A stretch of DNA of 64,000 nt. It comes from Vicia villosa (taxonomy: Eukaryota > Streptophyta > Magnoliopsida > Fabales > Fabaceae). The stretch covers positions 113,249,061 through 113,313,060 of the forward strand of contig NC_081183.1 in the NCBI RefSeq assembly GCF_029867415.1, in the 5' to 3' direction. The notes beneath the pieces are model-generated. The model searched no databases and was not told where the DNA came from. It saw only the letters and a program-made list of their open reading frames with translations. Shown in pieces: positions 22,725 through 33,861 of this stretch; positions within the stretch are counted from its first letter, which is position 1; each line of letters opens with the position of its first letter. The position numbers and the translations under genes were made by a program.

Positions 22725-24160
22725 ATGCATATGCATCCATGGTTACCAAGACTCTTACATTCTTCCTCTCCATCAGACGAGACGATTCCTCGATGCCAAT
22801 ATCTGACAAGAGCTCACAAACGAAGAATCATGGAGAACTACGAACAAGATCAAGCTGCTATTAGAGAAGAGATGGACCAAATGAAGGGTAAGGTTGATGC
22901 AATCTTGGAAGCCCTCCAAGCCTTAAGAAATGAAAGGGTTCCTGTTGCGCAAGAGATTCATGTTGTTGCCAATCAAGCTGCTTCTAGTCAACCTACTGTG
23001 ATTCAACCTGTTGTCATTCTACCTTCTGCTAATCCTCTTGAGTTCCAACCAAGGATCAATGCTCCCTTTGGAATGCCATTTAGCTTCATGACTGCTGATA
23101 TTCCTATAACCTCAAACCAAGGAGGACCTATGCCCATAACTTCTGGAGTGCCGACAATGACAGGGCCTGTTTTCCCATTTCCTACTCCACCTCCTTTTTC
23201 AGAGATTCCTTATCCTGCTTTATGTGGTCTTTAGTCCGCCAATCCATAAATGCATCCAATACCAACTGTTGAAAGAGCTCAACCTGTTGAGAGATCTGTT
23301 GAGAAGTATGAAATTCTTGAGGAAAGAATTCGAGCTATTGAAGGTTTTAGTGCCTATGGAATGGATGTCGAAGAGATGTGCTTAGTGCCTAATTTGGTTA
23401 TCCCACCCAAATTCAAAACTCCCGACTTTCAGAAGTACAAGGGGTTGAGTTGTCCAAAGAGCCATATCATCATGTATTGTCGTAAGATGGCTTCTCACAT
23501 TCACAATGACCCATTTCTTATCCATTGCTTTCAGGATAGCTTGTCTGTGGCATCTTTGAGTTGGTATAAGAATTTGGAGCGTAGTAAGATCAGATCTTGG
23601 AAGGACTTGTCAGATGCCTTTCTCAAGCAATACCAATACAACATTGACATGGCACCGACTAGGTTGCAATTACAAAATCAGATCCAGAAGACTGATGAAA
23701 CGTTCAAAGAATATGCCCAAAGGTGGAGGGAAATGGATGCTCAAGTTCATCCACCACTTTCTGAGTCTGAGTTGGTTGACATGTTCATGAATACCCTACA
23801 GGGGAAGTATTATGAGCGAATGGTGGGTAGTGTTTCTCCTGGCTTCTTAGATATAGTCAAGATTGGTGAAAGGATTGAGAACGGTTTGAAAATTGGTAAG
23901 ATAGAGAATCCTACTACCGCTGCTGCTACTAATCATTCTGGCTACTAGAAACCTCAGGGTTAATTCTTTAAGAAGAAAGAAGGCGAGACTAGTGTTGTTT
24001 CTGCTCAGGATCAAACTCTTTATTATCAAGTGGCAGCCACTGCTCCTAATGGTTATGCTCCTCAAGCTTATGTGGCAGCAGTTGGACAACACCCTTGGGT
24101 CCCTTATCAGCAGTATGTCCAACAACAACAACAACAACAACAGCAGTTTGTTCGCCAATG
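22725..24160 (+). pseudogene. gag of the plus-strand Ogre-like element, with stops
   Basis: One frame runs through the whole segment: an N-terminal coiled-coil-like part (EEMDQMKGKVDAILEALQAL), a Pro-rich linker, and the gag domain from about 23330 (YKGLSCPKSHIIMYCRKM, FQDSLSVASLSWYKNL, SDAFLKQYQYNIDMAP, FKEYAQRWREMDAQV), ending in a poly-Gln tract coded by (CAA)n at 24118-24143. It is interrupted by TAG at 23233, TAA near 23248, TAG near 23947 and TAA near 23962. Other Ogre gags appear to have Gln at these places. It is about 45% similar by eye to the minus-strand gag and is cut by copia sequence at its C-terminus. Confidence 0.85.
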
Positions 24161-25530
24161 ACAAGAAGCTATAAACGATGAGATAGAATCTCTAGAATCT
24201 AAGAAGACCTTGCACTTAGTAGACTTGCCTCTAAGTTGTGAACCAATTGGTTGTAAATGAGTTTTGAAAAGGAAACTAAAACTGATGGAACTATTGATAA
24301 ATACCAGGCTCACCTTGTAGCCAAGGGTTTAGACAAAGAGAAAATATAGATTTCTTTGACACCTTCTCTCCAATCACCAGGATTACATCCATTAGGGTAC
24401 TTATTACAATAGTTTCTATTTATAACTTAATAGTACACAAAATGGATGTTAAAACAGCTTTTTTAAATGGTGACTTAGAAGAAGAAATTTATATGGAACA
24501 ACCAGAAGAGTTTGTGATACATGGACAAGAAAACAAGGTCTGTAAGTTAGACAAGTCTATGTTTGAATTAAAACAAGCTCCTAAACAATGGCATAAAAAG
24601 TTTGATAACTTAATGATATCTAATGGGTATAAATTGAATGAAAGTGACAAATGTGTTTATTATAAATTCGAGAATTGCATATGCACTATCATATGTCTCT
24701 ATGTAGAATATTTACTCATATTTGGATCAAACATTCAAACCATTAATGATGTGAAATCATTGTTGTGCAACGACTTTGATATGAAAGATCTCGGAGAAGC
24801 ATGCATGATTCTTGGTATCAAGATCATGAGATCCGAGCAAGGAATTTTTTTGGATCAATCACACTATGTGTAGAAGATCTTAAAGAAATATAAATACTTT
24901 GATTGTAAATATGCATGCACACCTTATGATCCAAGTGTGAAACTGTTCAAGAACACTGGTGAAAGTGTGAGACACACTAAATATGCGAGCATCATTGACA
25001 TCTTTAGGTATGCCACTGATTGTACTAGACCCGACATTGCATATGTCGTAGGATTGTTACGCAGATTTACGAGTAGACCGAGTAACAAGAACTGGAAAGC
25101 TATTGAGCAAGTCATGAGGTACCTTAAAAGTACCATAGATAAGGGCCTACATTATCAGAAATTTCTTGTTGTGCTAGAAGGGTACATTGATGCATATTAG
25201 AACACCTTATCGGATGATTCTAAAGCCACTAGTGGCTATATATTTAGTATAGCTGGAGGAGTTATATGTTGGAAATCAAAAAAACAGACTAGCATGGCTC
25301 AGTCTACAATGGAGCCTGAGATGACAACATTAGCCACGACTAGTGAAGAAGCAAGCTGGTTAAGATGCTTGCTAGCTGCTATTCCTTTATGGGAAAAACC
25401 TATGCCAACTGTGTTGATCCACTGTGATAGTACCGCAACTATTGCAAAAATTGAGAATTGTTCTTATAATGGTAAAAGACGTCAAATAAGAAGAAAGCAC
25501 AACACTGTCAGAGATTGTATCTCTAAATGA
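24161..25530 (+). pseudogene. RT-RNase H of a dead Ty1-copia element
   Basis: Copia RT landmarks occur in order: GTIDKYQARLVAKGL, MDVKTAFLNGDLEEEIYMEQP, LKQAPKQWHKKFDNL, then the catalytic box reads YVEY where active enzymes have YVDD. The RNase H part follows (DSKATSGYIFSIAGGVICWKSKKQ, STMEPEMTTLATTSEEASWLR, HCDSTATIAKIEN). Stops interrupt the frame near 24257, 24340, 24871 and 25198, and there is a frame change near 24340. Both breaks and the lost catalytic Asp show it is inactive. The product would have copied element RNA to DNA. Confidence 0.85.
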
Positions 25531-25959
25531 GATGATCATGCAAGTGAAGCATTAATCCTGAAGTAATAAGAGGATGAGATAATAGAAACTCTTAATGATA
25601 TCTATACTCTGTATGAGGGAGTACCTGTGCTATAAGAGTACTCTTGATAGACTCACATATGTGATTGTAGAACTTAGGTCGGTTCTTATAGAATTTCGAG
25701 GTAGAATTCCTAGAGCCTTCACTAAACTGGGATACACGTGCATGACCATTAAAGCACGAGCTATTAGAATACACCTTAATAAAAGGTTGTGTGTGAGTTT
25801 GATGTTTGAGATAGAGGTCAAGACATTTGTGTCACTCTTGTTGAATCGGAGTCCTACTTGCTACGCAAAGGTTCAAGTCGTAGACACCTCTACTTATGCA
25901 CAACCTTAGAAACGTCTGACGTTATTTCTGAAACAGTTTTTTAAATTCAAGTGGGAGAT
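25531..25959 (+). other. 3' untranslated part and polypurine tract of the copia fragment
   Basis: About 430 bp without a conserved frame, ending in AAGTGGGAGA (25949-25958) directly before the LTR start TGTTGG. AAGTGGGAGATTGTTGG is a typical copia PPT-LTR junction. Confidence 0.7.
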
Positions 25960-26530
25960 TGTTGGAATATTATGTATATATTCCAATATAGGGAGATGAT
26001 ATGAAAGAGCTCATTAAGTCAACTCTCATATTATATGTTACTTGCAAAAACTCCTTAGTCCCACATTGCTTATATTAGAAATCTTGACTATTTTACTTCA
26101 TTATATAAGGAAGTCACTTGTTTCATTCCAAAATATACCAAAAAATTATTGAGTTTTTCCTTCCTCACTCTCATAACTCTGCGTCTTTCGAATTATCGAA
26201 GCGCCAACTTCTCCCCCATTCTTTCTACTCGTTGAATTTTCTGAATACTTTCTTGAATTCTCCTTAGAGAATAATGTCAATTTCTCCTCGTTTGAGTTGA
26301 GAAATTATCAAGTATAATTTTTCTTGGATTCTTTTTAGAGAATTATTGATATTTCTTTTGGTTTGAGAAATTATTATGACTGGTCGTTATACCAGATACT
26401 AAGGTGGTAGTTATACCATATTTGAATGGTCGTAGTACTATCTGAGGGTGTATTTCTATACCGATTATCTGTCGGGCAAGTAGTAATCGTACCGTATAAA
26501 AATGAGTTGTTTTATCTTGGAGGCGTCATG
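25960..26530 (+). mobile_element. 3' LTR of the copia fragment (right end uncertain)
   Basis: Starts TGTTGGAATATTATG with an inverted GGAATAT...ATATTCC at its first 25 bp. A TATA-like element (attatataagg) lies near 26100, followed by a pyrimidine-rich start-site region. I cannot identify a convincing CA end; sequence up to about 26530 has the same style. Confidence 0.6.
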
Positions 26531-26719
26531 GTTATTAAGAGCTGCTTTGCATAATTTTGGAAGTACCGCGAAATATTTTCAAGAAAGCATACTGTTCTGC
26601 GACTCGACCCCGTAATTTCTTCGTGGCAAACTTGTTAAAACCTTGATCCAACAATTTATGTAGTGGTGTACCAGGTTTTTCTAAAAACACCATTTCCAAT
26701 CTAATATCCCTTTTCAAGT

Positions 26720-26995
26720 GTTTTGTGTATTAGTGCAATCAAAAAATAGATGTTCTATTATTTTTGCTTGATTGCATAAGCAACATTTTGCATCGGTTTA
26801 AATTCTCATTCTCATCAATCTATCTTTGGTTAGAAATCTATCCAATAAAGTCATCCACAATATGAATAAACATCTTGATCTAACATAATTGATATACATC
26901 ATTTTCTTCCATCCAACATTCTCTTTTATCTCCTGGAAACTCTTTATACATGACTGAAGTGCTATATGTATCTTTTTGTATTTTTTCACTCCCGG
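26720..26995 (-). pseudogene. LINE fragment (zinc-binding domain after the RT)
   Basis: On the minus strand WKKMMYINYVRSRCLFILW is followed by LLDRFLTKDRLMRMRI and, in another frame, a cysteine-histidine motif CCLCNQAKIIEHLFFDC. This is the zf-RVT region found C-terminal to RT in plant LINEs (usual pattern W..L..RL.TKDRL....I..D..C.LC....E...HLFF.C). Only this short piece with frame changes is left; no RT domain or poly(A) tail is visible. Confidence 0.65.
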
Positions 26996-27393
26996 GGACG
27001 GAGCTACTCATTGAATCATGTAGGCCTATGCCCCCACTAATCTCCCACACATGCAGTAGTACTACTAATACATGTAATGTTACTTCTAACATTGAGATAT
27101 AAATTATCATTACACTTATAAAATACTATAATTAATTCAATTTTTAAACATGTAACTCAACATTGAAGTACGTGCTAATTAGAATTAAAATCAATGATAA
27201 CATACTAGGATTAGGATTGGGTGTCGTGAAATTGATATCAACTTTTGTATTAAACTCATTAGATATTAATTAAGTACTCTTAAATCGAATTTGAACTTTA
27301 GATATAATTTTTTTTGTCAAGAGAACTTTAGATCTTTTACTTATGTATCTTTTATAATTATTGTCATCACAATTAGATTCTAAAATACTACTA
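26996..27393. other. AT-rich intergenic sequence
   Basis: I see no gene, known repeat or strong motif here. The short minus-strand reading frames have no recognisable similarity. Confidence 0.6.
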
Positions 27394-27675
27394 CTCCCTC
27401 CGTTTTTTAATATAAGTCGTTTTGGAAAAAAAATTATATTTAAATATAAGTCACTATACAATTCCAATGAATGATTAATGCTATTTTTCCTATTATATCC
27501 TTAAATATTTATTATTCTCTCTCATTTCAATTATATAAATTTATCTTCCACATGTCATTAATGAAGAATAATTTTGTAAAAACCTTCATAATTTCTCATT
27601 TTCACACAAAAATTATTATTTTTCTTAAACTGTGTGAAAAGTCTAAAACGACTTATAATAAAAAAATGGAGGGAG
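27394..27675. mobile_element. Stowaway-like MITE (282 bp)
   Basis: Terminal inverted repeats begin CTCCCTCCGTTTTTTAATAT and end in the complementary ATGGAGGGAG. Internal arms ATAAGTCGTTTTGG and CTAAAACGACTTAT also pair. The element is flanked by TA on both sides (27392-27393, 27676-27677), the target duplication of Tc1/mariner-type elements. It is noncoding and would depend on a transposase from elsewhere. Confidence 0.9.
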
Positions 27676-28866
27676 TATTATACTAATAATGATGTTTAAT
27701 TTTAAAAATAATACATACTTTACATTTAAAACTTATATATTTTATTTTAAATTTAATTTAATTAGTATGTATATTATTAAATAATATTAAAAAATTATGC
27801 ATTATATTCAATTATGTCTCACAAATATAAATATTATGCAAATATTTTATAAGTATTATTTTAAATTAACATAATAAAATATATAATTTTTCCGCCCCAT
27901 ATTCTTATTTTCCTGGCTTCGTCCCTGTTCACTCCAATATAATATATGCTCTACATATTCTCTACACTTAAGATTTTTAGTTATAACTAACGAATTTTTC
28001 GTCATTTAATTTTTTAAGAGAAATTTTAAAAAAAAATCATAAATTTTGAAAGAGAGAAAATGAGATATATTTTTATTATCATCAAAATAAGTAGAGTGTC
28101 AAGAGCAAAAGTCGGGTGCCATGAAATTCTAGATTGTTCAAAGATTAGAGTAGACACATTAGGTTTGGAAAAAAATTCAAATCCAGCCCATAAAAAATGA
28201 GAACCAATTAAAGGTGGGTAAGAAATTCCAGTTTTCTTCACAGTTAATTAATATCCTAGTTAATAAAATTTTCCAAATTCACCTCCTAAAATAAAACACA
28301 CGAGTTTTTAAATACTTCAAATACACTTCTTAAATTTTTCAATATTCAATAAAATATATTTTTTAATTGAAAAACTACCCTAATTAAGATCAAAGTTGTC
28401 ATTAGTTAGTTTGATCAAGACCAAAGTTGTAATTTTAAAGTTATTATTTATTTTTAAATTATTTTAATGAAAAAAGAAAGACTGCTTTTTTATTTAAATT
28501 AATAGTCTGACACGCATTTAAAATTTTTGTTTGTAATTTTGTTACTTTATTGTAGTCTTTATGCAAAGATGTTTTCTTTCTTAATTTGTTGGGGTATTCA
28601 TTTGGTTTACAGTCGCATATAATCTTCAATCTAAATTCAATTCATATTCAATAACTTTGACCTCTTCAACATTGTATATCCGGATGTATTGATAGTTCAT
28701 CTTAATTTTACTTAATTTTATCATATTTGTAAGTAAAGTTATAATTGTATGTAATTTATATTTGTGCTATTAACGTATTCTTTTTTATTTTTAGTCAAAT
28801 TTATATTATTTTTTAGCACATGTGCTCTATTAATTTGAATAAATAAATATTGTTATAAATAGATAT
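27676..28866. other. AT-rich intergenic sequence
   Basis: No gene is recognisable. The minus-strand frame at 28241-28026 resembles no protein I know. Confidence 0.6.
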
Positions 28867-29079
28867 TGTTATGGATGTTCATATATATTCTTATCTTTCA
28901 TCTTCATATTTCTTATTAAGTGGTATAGTAAGGTTATGATTTTTCACCTTCCTAATGTCCTATAAATAGAGACCACTTTGCAATGTAAATACATCTACTT
29001 GAAAGATGATAATACAATATTATTTTTCTCTTCTCTTTCTCTCATCCATCTCTATATTGTTTTGGTTAATTTCATAACA
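28867..29079 (+). mobile_element. Short LTR of a Ty1-copia-type element (213 bp)
   Basis: Starts TGTTATGGATG and ends TTTCATAACA, followed at once by a PBS-like sequence CGTTATCAGCACGAAGCTC. It contains a TATA-like CCTATAAATAGAG near 28960-28972. The ...AACACGTTATCAGCACGA junction is a familiar copia LTR-PBS boundary in plants. No matching second LTR was found in the window. Confidence 0.7.
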
Positions 29080-30820
29080 CGTTATCAGCACGAAGCTCTA
29101 CCAAACTTGGAAAAAAAAATTTTGAAGCCCTAACTATTAGAGGTAATATTAGTTTATTATTTTATTATTTTTCTTTCTTATTATCCGTGTTGAATTTTGA
29201 TATTATATCTTATTAGATTGTCAATAATCTCTAAAAGATTACAAAACAACGTGTTTGTGATATAGTTCCTGAATAACTTAACAAATATTCATTAAAGATA
29301 GTATTAAGTTTGTTATATAGTTCTTGAAGAACATATCAAATATCCTAGAAGGATAATATTGAGTTTGATATATAATTTCTAAAAAACTACAAAATGTGAT
29401 TGAGTTCCTGAAGAACTATAAAAAAAATGGTGATTGTGATTGAGTTCCTGAAGAACTACGCAAAAAAAAAAAAACTTTTTATCACTACGAAGATCATTTG
29501 TGATATATAATTCCTGAAGAGTTAAAGTTTTTAAATAAGGATTTCTCACACCTTAAAATATTGTATCTATAATATTAGAAGAATTTCATCATGATATTAA
29601 TGAATCCCAGAAGGATTGCATCTATACTAATAACATATCCATGAAGGATTGCACAAAGAATAATTTTTCTAGACCATTGTTTATGGAAATAGTTTGTGAT
29701 GTGATATTTGTAGAACTAAAGATTAATATTAATCGATTATTGTGTTTATAATAATTGATGACTTCTAGAAGAATTCAACGTTCAATCACCTTTAAAAGGC
29801 CGCATCTATAATATTATTGAATCCTAGAAGGATTGTATCAATAATGTTAAAAATTAACAAAATGATTGCTTCAATAATATTATCGAGTTCTAAAATGATT
29901 GAATCAATAATAATGAAGTATCCCAGAAGGATTTCACAAAGAAATTTGATTTTTCTTTTATTGATGATGTAAAGATTTATAACCTACATTTTTGAGAAAT
30001 AAAATTTCATAAAAATGATCCAACTTTCTTTCATAATTTAATGGTATGCATCTACGAAGGATTGCAAATATTGTAATTTTCTAAGTAAAACGAAGCTCTC
30101 GGGATAATATCAATTGTGATCTTCATGCATCCCAAAAATATTGCAAGAGTAATATTAAAATATCCCTGAAGGATTTCATAAATTTTTGTTGTTATATCGA
30201 TCTAAAAATTTATAATTTGTAATATGCTCATATAAAGATTGTCATTCCAGAAGAATAACACAAATAATTTTAACATATCCCAATATGATGGTTATATGTT
30301 TTCGATCATTATTTATAACAAATTATTTATATAGTTACTGAAGACCTTATCAAACATCCCTGAAGGATAGTAAAACAACATACTTATATGATGATATAAT
30401 TTTGATGATATGATTTTGTATAATTTTGATAATTATATGATAATATGTTCATATGCGTGTGTATGATTAAAATTATTAATTATGGGATATATTATCATAT
30501 TGGTTTTGAATATATTGCCAATCATTACACAAATTAGATATAGTTCTTAATGCTCCAAAATCAAAACTAGGATGATTAGTGTTTAATTTATGTACTCAAT
30601 TGTAATACCTCATATTAAACAAAGTCTTGCCGATACAATTTCTTTATTCATATTATTTCTAAATATTGGTATTTTAACAAGAGAATTGAGACATTGCAAT
30701 CTATTAAAGAATATATCAATAGTCTAAAGTTGTTACATATTTTAAAGTTGTTATAATAGTGCTTAGATTTCTCATATAAATATTAATTATACTATTATTT
30801 TCTTTTTACAAGTATAGTGT
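29080..30820 (+). other. Repetitive noncoding leader after the copia LTR
   Basis: After the PBS comes about 1.3 kb (to about 30380) of degenerate repeats of a short motif around cc(t/c)(a/g)GAAG(a/g)A(t/c)TgcA, seen as cctgaagaacta, cccagaaggattgca, catgaaggattgca and others, about every 40-70 bp. There is no gag or pol frame. It may be the leader of a non-autonomous copia relative whose remainder is lost. Confidence 0.5.
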
Positions 30821-30880
30821 ATGGATGACATTTGTTAGTCCATCTTAAAGGCACACGAAAGTAATCTCATATTTTGATAG

Positions 30881-30972
<92 letters not shown>

Positions 30973-31051
30973 ATGACATTTGTTAGTCCATCTTAAAGGC
31001 ACACGAAAGTAATCTCATATTTTGATAGAAATATATATATATATATATATA
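30821..31051. repeat. 148-bp tandem duplication containing an (AT)n tract
   Basis: A block of about 62 bp (atggatgacatttgttagtc ... attttgatagaa) at 30821-30881 is repeated exactly at 30969-31030, each copy followed by an AT run (30882-30970 and 31031-31051). It looks like one duplication of block plus microsatellite, with the first AT run later expanded. Confidence 0.9.
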
Positions 31052-31456
31052 AGCGGGTGTGATTTTGGGTTTCGGGTGCGAGTTTCACGTTACCCAAATC
31101 TGCACTCGAAATATCGGGTGGCACCCGAATCCGATCTCAAACCCAGTCAACCTGAGTTTTTATCCGTTGATTAGGGTTCGGATGCGGGTGGATCCCGCGG
31201 GCTTGGGTCTGCGTGCCATCCCTATTTCTACTTCTTCAAATATTTTCCTAGCCACTATATTCAAAATTTTCCTTTGATTTTTTCTTTCTCTACTCTTATT
31301 CACAAACATCTCCTTCAAATATTTCTTATTATGTTTTACTTGTTATACCACCTATATTCTATTTTGCTAGTTATACTTATAAAACAATACTTGTTTTTTA
31401 AATGTTTTATTTTAATGTTTCTTCTTTAGTATTTGATTTCTTATAATTATTAATTA

Positions 31457-31510
<54 letters not shown>

Positions 31511-31590
31511 CTCATATAATTATACTGCTATCCGCTATCCTGTTATATCGGTTTTGGGTCGGCCGCTCTACTCCACTATTCAGGATTACT
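31052..31590. other. Intergenic stretch with cgggt-rich motif and AT run
   Basis: 31052-31220 is rich in cgggtgc/gggttcggg words of the kind seen in nonautonomous plant transposons. An (AT)n run lies at 31460-31506. No gene is supported. Confidence 0.5.
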
Positions 31591-31990
31591 AACACTTGTA
31601 TCCACACAAAAATTTCGGTAATACAATAAAGAAATTCGGTATGCAGTTTTATTGGTTTTTTCAAAAACCTAGCTCGTGTCAAAAGTTGTCGGTTTTTTTC
31701 AAAAGAACTAGAGATTACTGGATTTTTTCCTTAACCCTAAAAAAACCCGATAGTGTTAATTTATCGATTTTCCAAAAAAAATCTTTTGAGACTATCGGTT
31801 TTTTAAAATCCTCCAGTGATTACTAGATTTTTCCCATAACGCGGAAAAATTATGGTAGTGTTAATTTTCAACGGTTGAGATTTTGCCGATATTTATGTGG
31901 GGTTTTGATTGCACCGACAATTTTGTGTGATCCATAATGATTTCAAACATGCATAAATATCCATGATATGTTATTAAAAAACATCTCAAA

Positions 31991-32350
31991 ATGACTCAAT
32001 ATTGGTATCCCGTGTTTGTGTTCTTCAACGGCGTGAAACCTCTAGTTGATTTTAGGCTCACAAAGGAAACCCATCTCGCAGTTCTGAAATTCATATTGGT
32101 TAATCTTGTTCTCCATACCGATAACAGAAAGGTGGTTAAGATCGAGTATTGTTCACCGTCAGCTGATAATGAAGGGAAGATTATGTTCAATAAGTTTAAG
32201 CAAAAGACAAATGAAGATTTAAAAGTCATGTTGAGCACATATCACTGATACGAAATAAAGAGTCCAATCGAGGTGGATACAAAAATTTATAGATCTATCG
32301 ACGATATTATTAAGATGTTGAAACGTCTGAATCATCTAGTATTGTTTAAG
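31991..32350 (+). pseudogene. Transposon-related protein fragment (MULE-associated type)
   Basis: The frame 31991-32248 (MTQYWYPVFVFFNGVKPLVD, then FILVNLVLHTDNRKVVKIEY) stops at TGA after LSTYH, but similarity-looking sequence continues in frame (YEIKSPIEVD, YRSIDDIIKMLKRL) to about 32350. I recognise this type as a short N-terminal domain found near Mutator-like transposase or plant-mobile-domain genes in legumes, from memory and not checked. It faces away from the decayed gene at 32500-33861, tail to tail. No transposase catalytic domain follows. Confidence 0.4.
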
Positions 32351-32499
32351 TTTTATCCACATTATTTTCTTGTTAAGTCATGTTATGCAATGTTCGTGTT
32401 GAGTAATGTAATTCTAATTTTCTTCTAATGAAATGTTTAGACAAGATACGGTAAGATGTCAATAATATACAAATAATGTAAGAAACATCAAAAAATAAA

Positions 32500-33861
32500 C
32501 AAACAATAAACCACTAGTAATGTGTACTATTTGTGGTGCCAAAGCATACATCTCACCATCTGGGTTTGCCAAATCCACGAGGTTATCTGAAATTAGTGTT
32601 ATCATCTACAATCATTGTTGGTCATTCATACAATGGGGAAGTATCATCAAAGTCCTGATTCACTATATGCTATACGTAGGGTGTTTGTATGACATTATCT
32701 ATGATCAGTGAATCGATCATCTGTATGTGCTATTGTAGACCTCCTAGATGTGAATGTCTGACCCTCCATTTGGTGGGCCGCAGAGAGACAATGATAGGAA
32801 AACAAACACGCATGTCACAAACGTACGATAAATGCTCATATATCCAACACCGCACAAGAAGAAGAAATTACATATACAAAATATATTTGATAAATAAAAA
32901 CTAAATAAGTAAAACATAATAAATATTCATACTTGAAATATACTCATATAACATGAAATTTTCCATGACCATGGCCTTAGAAACCCCCAAGTACTACTCA
33001 AGAATAATACATGCAAGCTCCTGGTTAATAAGAATAGTGGTGACAAATTCATCTGCAAGGGGGAAATGGAAGAGGCGAGAGACATCATCTAGGATAATCA
33101 TCATCTCTACAAATGGAAGATGAATGGAAGATGTCTCCTTATACCATTACTCAACAAATGCAGACATTAGTAGAGCATCAAGCATGATCAATGAACAGTC
33201 CACAAACAGAAGCATACTGAGATCAACAACAATCTATTGGGCTCATCAAGCATCTGGACATCTGAAAATTGTCATCAACTCCGCCCAATAAGTGAGCACC
33301 TTCGTCGACAGACGGTACTATAATAATTAAAGTATAAACCATCAACTATTTTCATTTAATCAGTAATAAATAAAAAAAACTTAAAATAAAATGTTTATAC
33401 TTCTCCCTACCATACTCCGACTCAGTATTAGTCTGATTTGTCACCTCTGTGTCAATCGGAGCCTCCACCTCCTCGTCAGCCTGAGTAGTCACCTCAATGT
33501 CAGCCTAATTTCCACCTTAGTGTTAAACCCCTCCACATCTATATCATTATGAGCTTCCTCCTCAGTGTTAACATATGAGCCTCAGTTTGAGTTTCTATAT
33601 CCTCTTGAGCATCCAACTCTGCATTAAGATCTATGTTTGTCCTGCTTTACCTCCTCTAGGCTGGAGAGTTTAGGGTGCGCGTGACTGCATGACCATCCTC
33701 CTTTTGTGAGAATCGATGAGGACTACTCTACCCACTTGAATATGTGAATCCTCCCCATCATCTATCTCAGCACGAGAGCACTCCGCAGCTGCTCCCTCAA
33801 CTTTATTTGTCTTCCTATAAGCAATCATGTTGTCTCGACCTTTGGTTCTTACTACATACAA
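32500..33861 (-). pseudogene. Decayed plant mobile domain (MAIN-like) gene
   Basis: On the minus strand an N-terminal piece (33861-33670: TKGRDNMIAYRKTNKVEGAA) is followed by a Glu/Val-rich low-complexity part, then by AHLLGGVDDNFQMSRCLMS and DVS-LFHFPL-ADEFVTT-like and INQELACIILE-YLGVSKAM segments (about 33320-32980) spread over several frames with stops. A further part (about 32800-32500) reads DNVIQTPYVQHI. This order is that of plant mobile domain proteins, often annotated 'serine/threonine phosphatase 7 long form homolog', a family present both as host genes and inside transposons. Frame changes and many stops show it is dead. Confidence 0.55.

Larger units (their letters stand above)
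17263..24160 (+). mobile_element. Plus-strand Ogre-like element, 5' part only
   Basis: It consists of a 4.46-kb LTR (17263-21719), a PBS, a leader of about 1 kb with a hairpin array, and a gag gene with stops, ending at about 24160 where copia sequence begins. It is inserted into the gag of the minus-strand element. Protease, RT and integrase are not present. The missing part was removed or displaced at the copia junction. Confidence 0.8.
24161..26530 (+). mobile_element. 5'-truncated Ty1-copia element
   Basis: Contains the RT and RNase H part of pol, a polypurine tract and a 3' LTR. The gag, protease and integrase parts are missing because the element begins abruptly within the start of RT (EAINDEIESLESKKT). 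The right limit of the LTR is uncertain. Confidence 0.75.

Noticed and set aside
31052..31220. Possible Helitron or hAT end from the cgggt-rich stretch
   Set aside because: No inverted ends, no CTRR hairpin end and no target duplication could be found.
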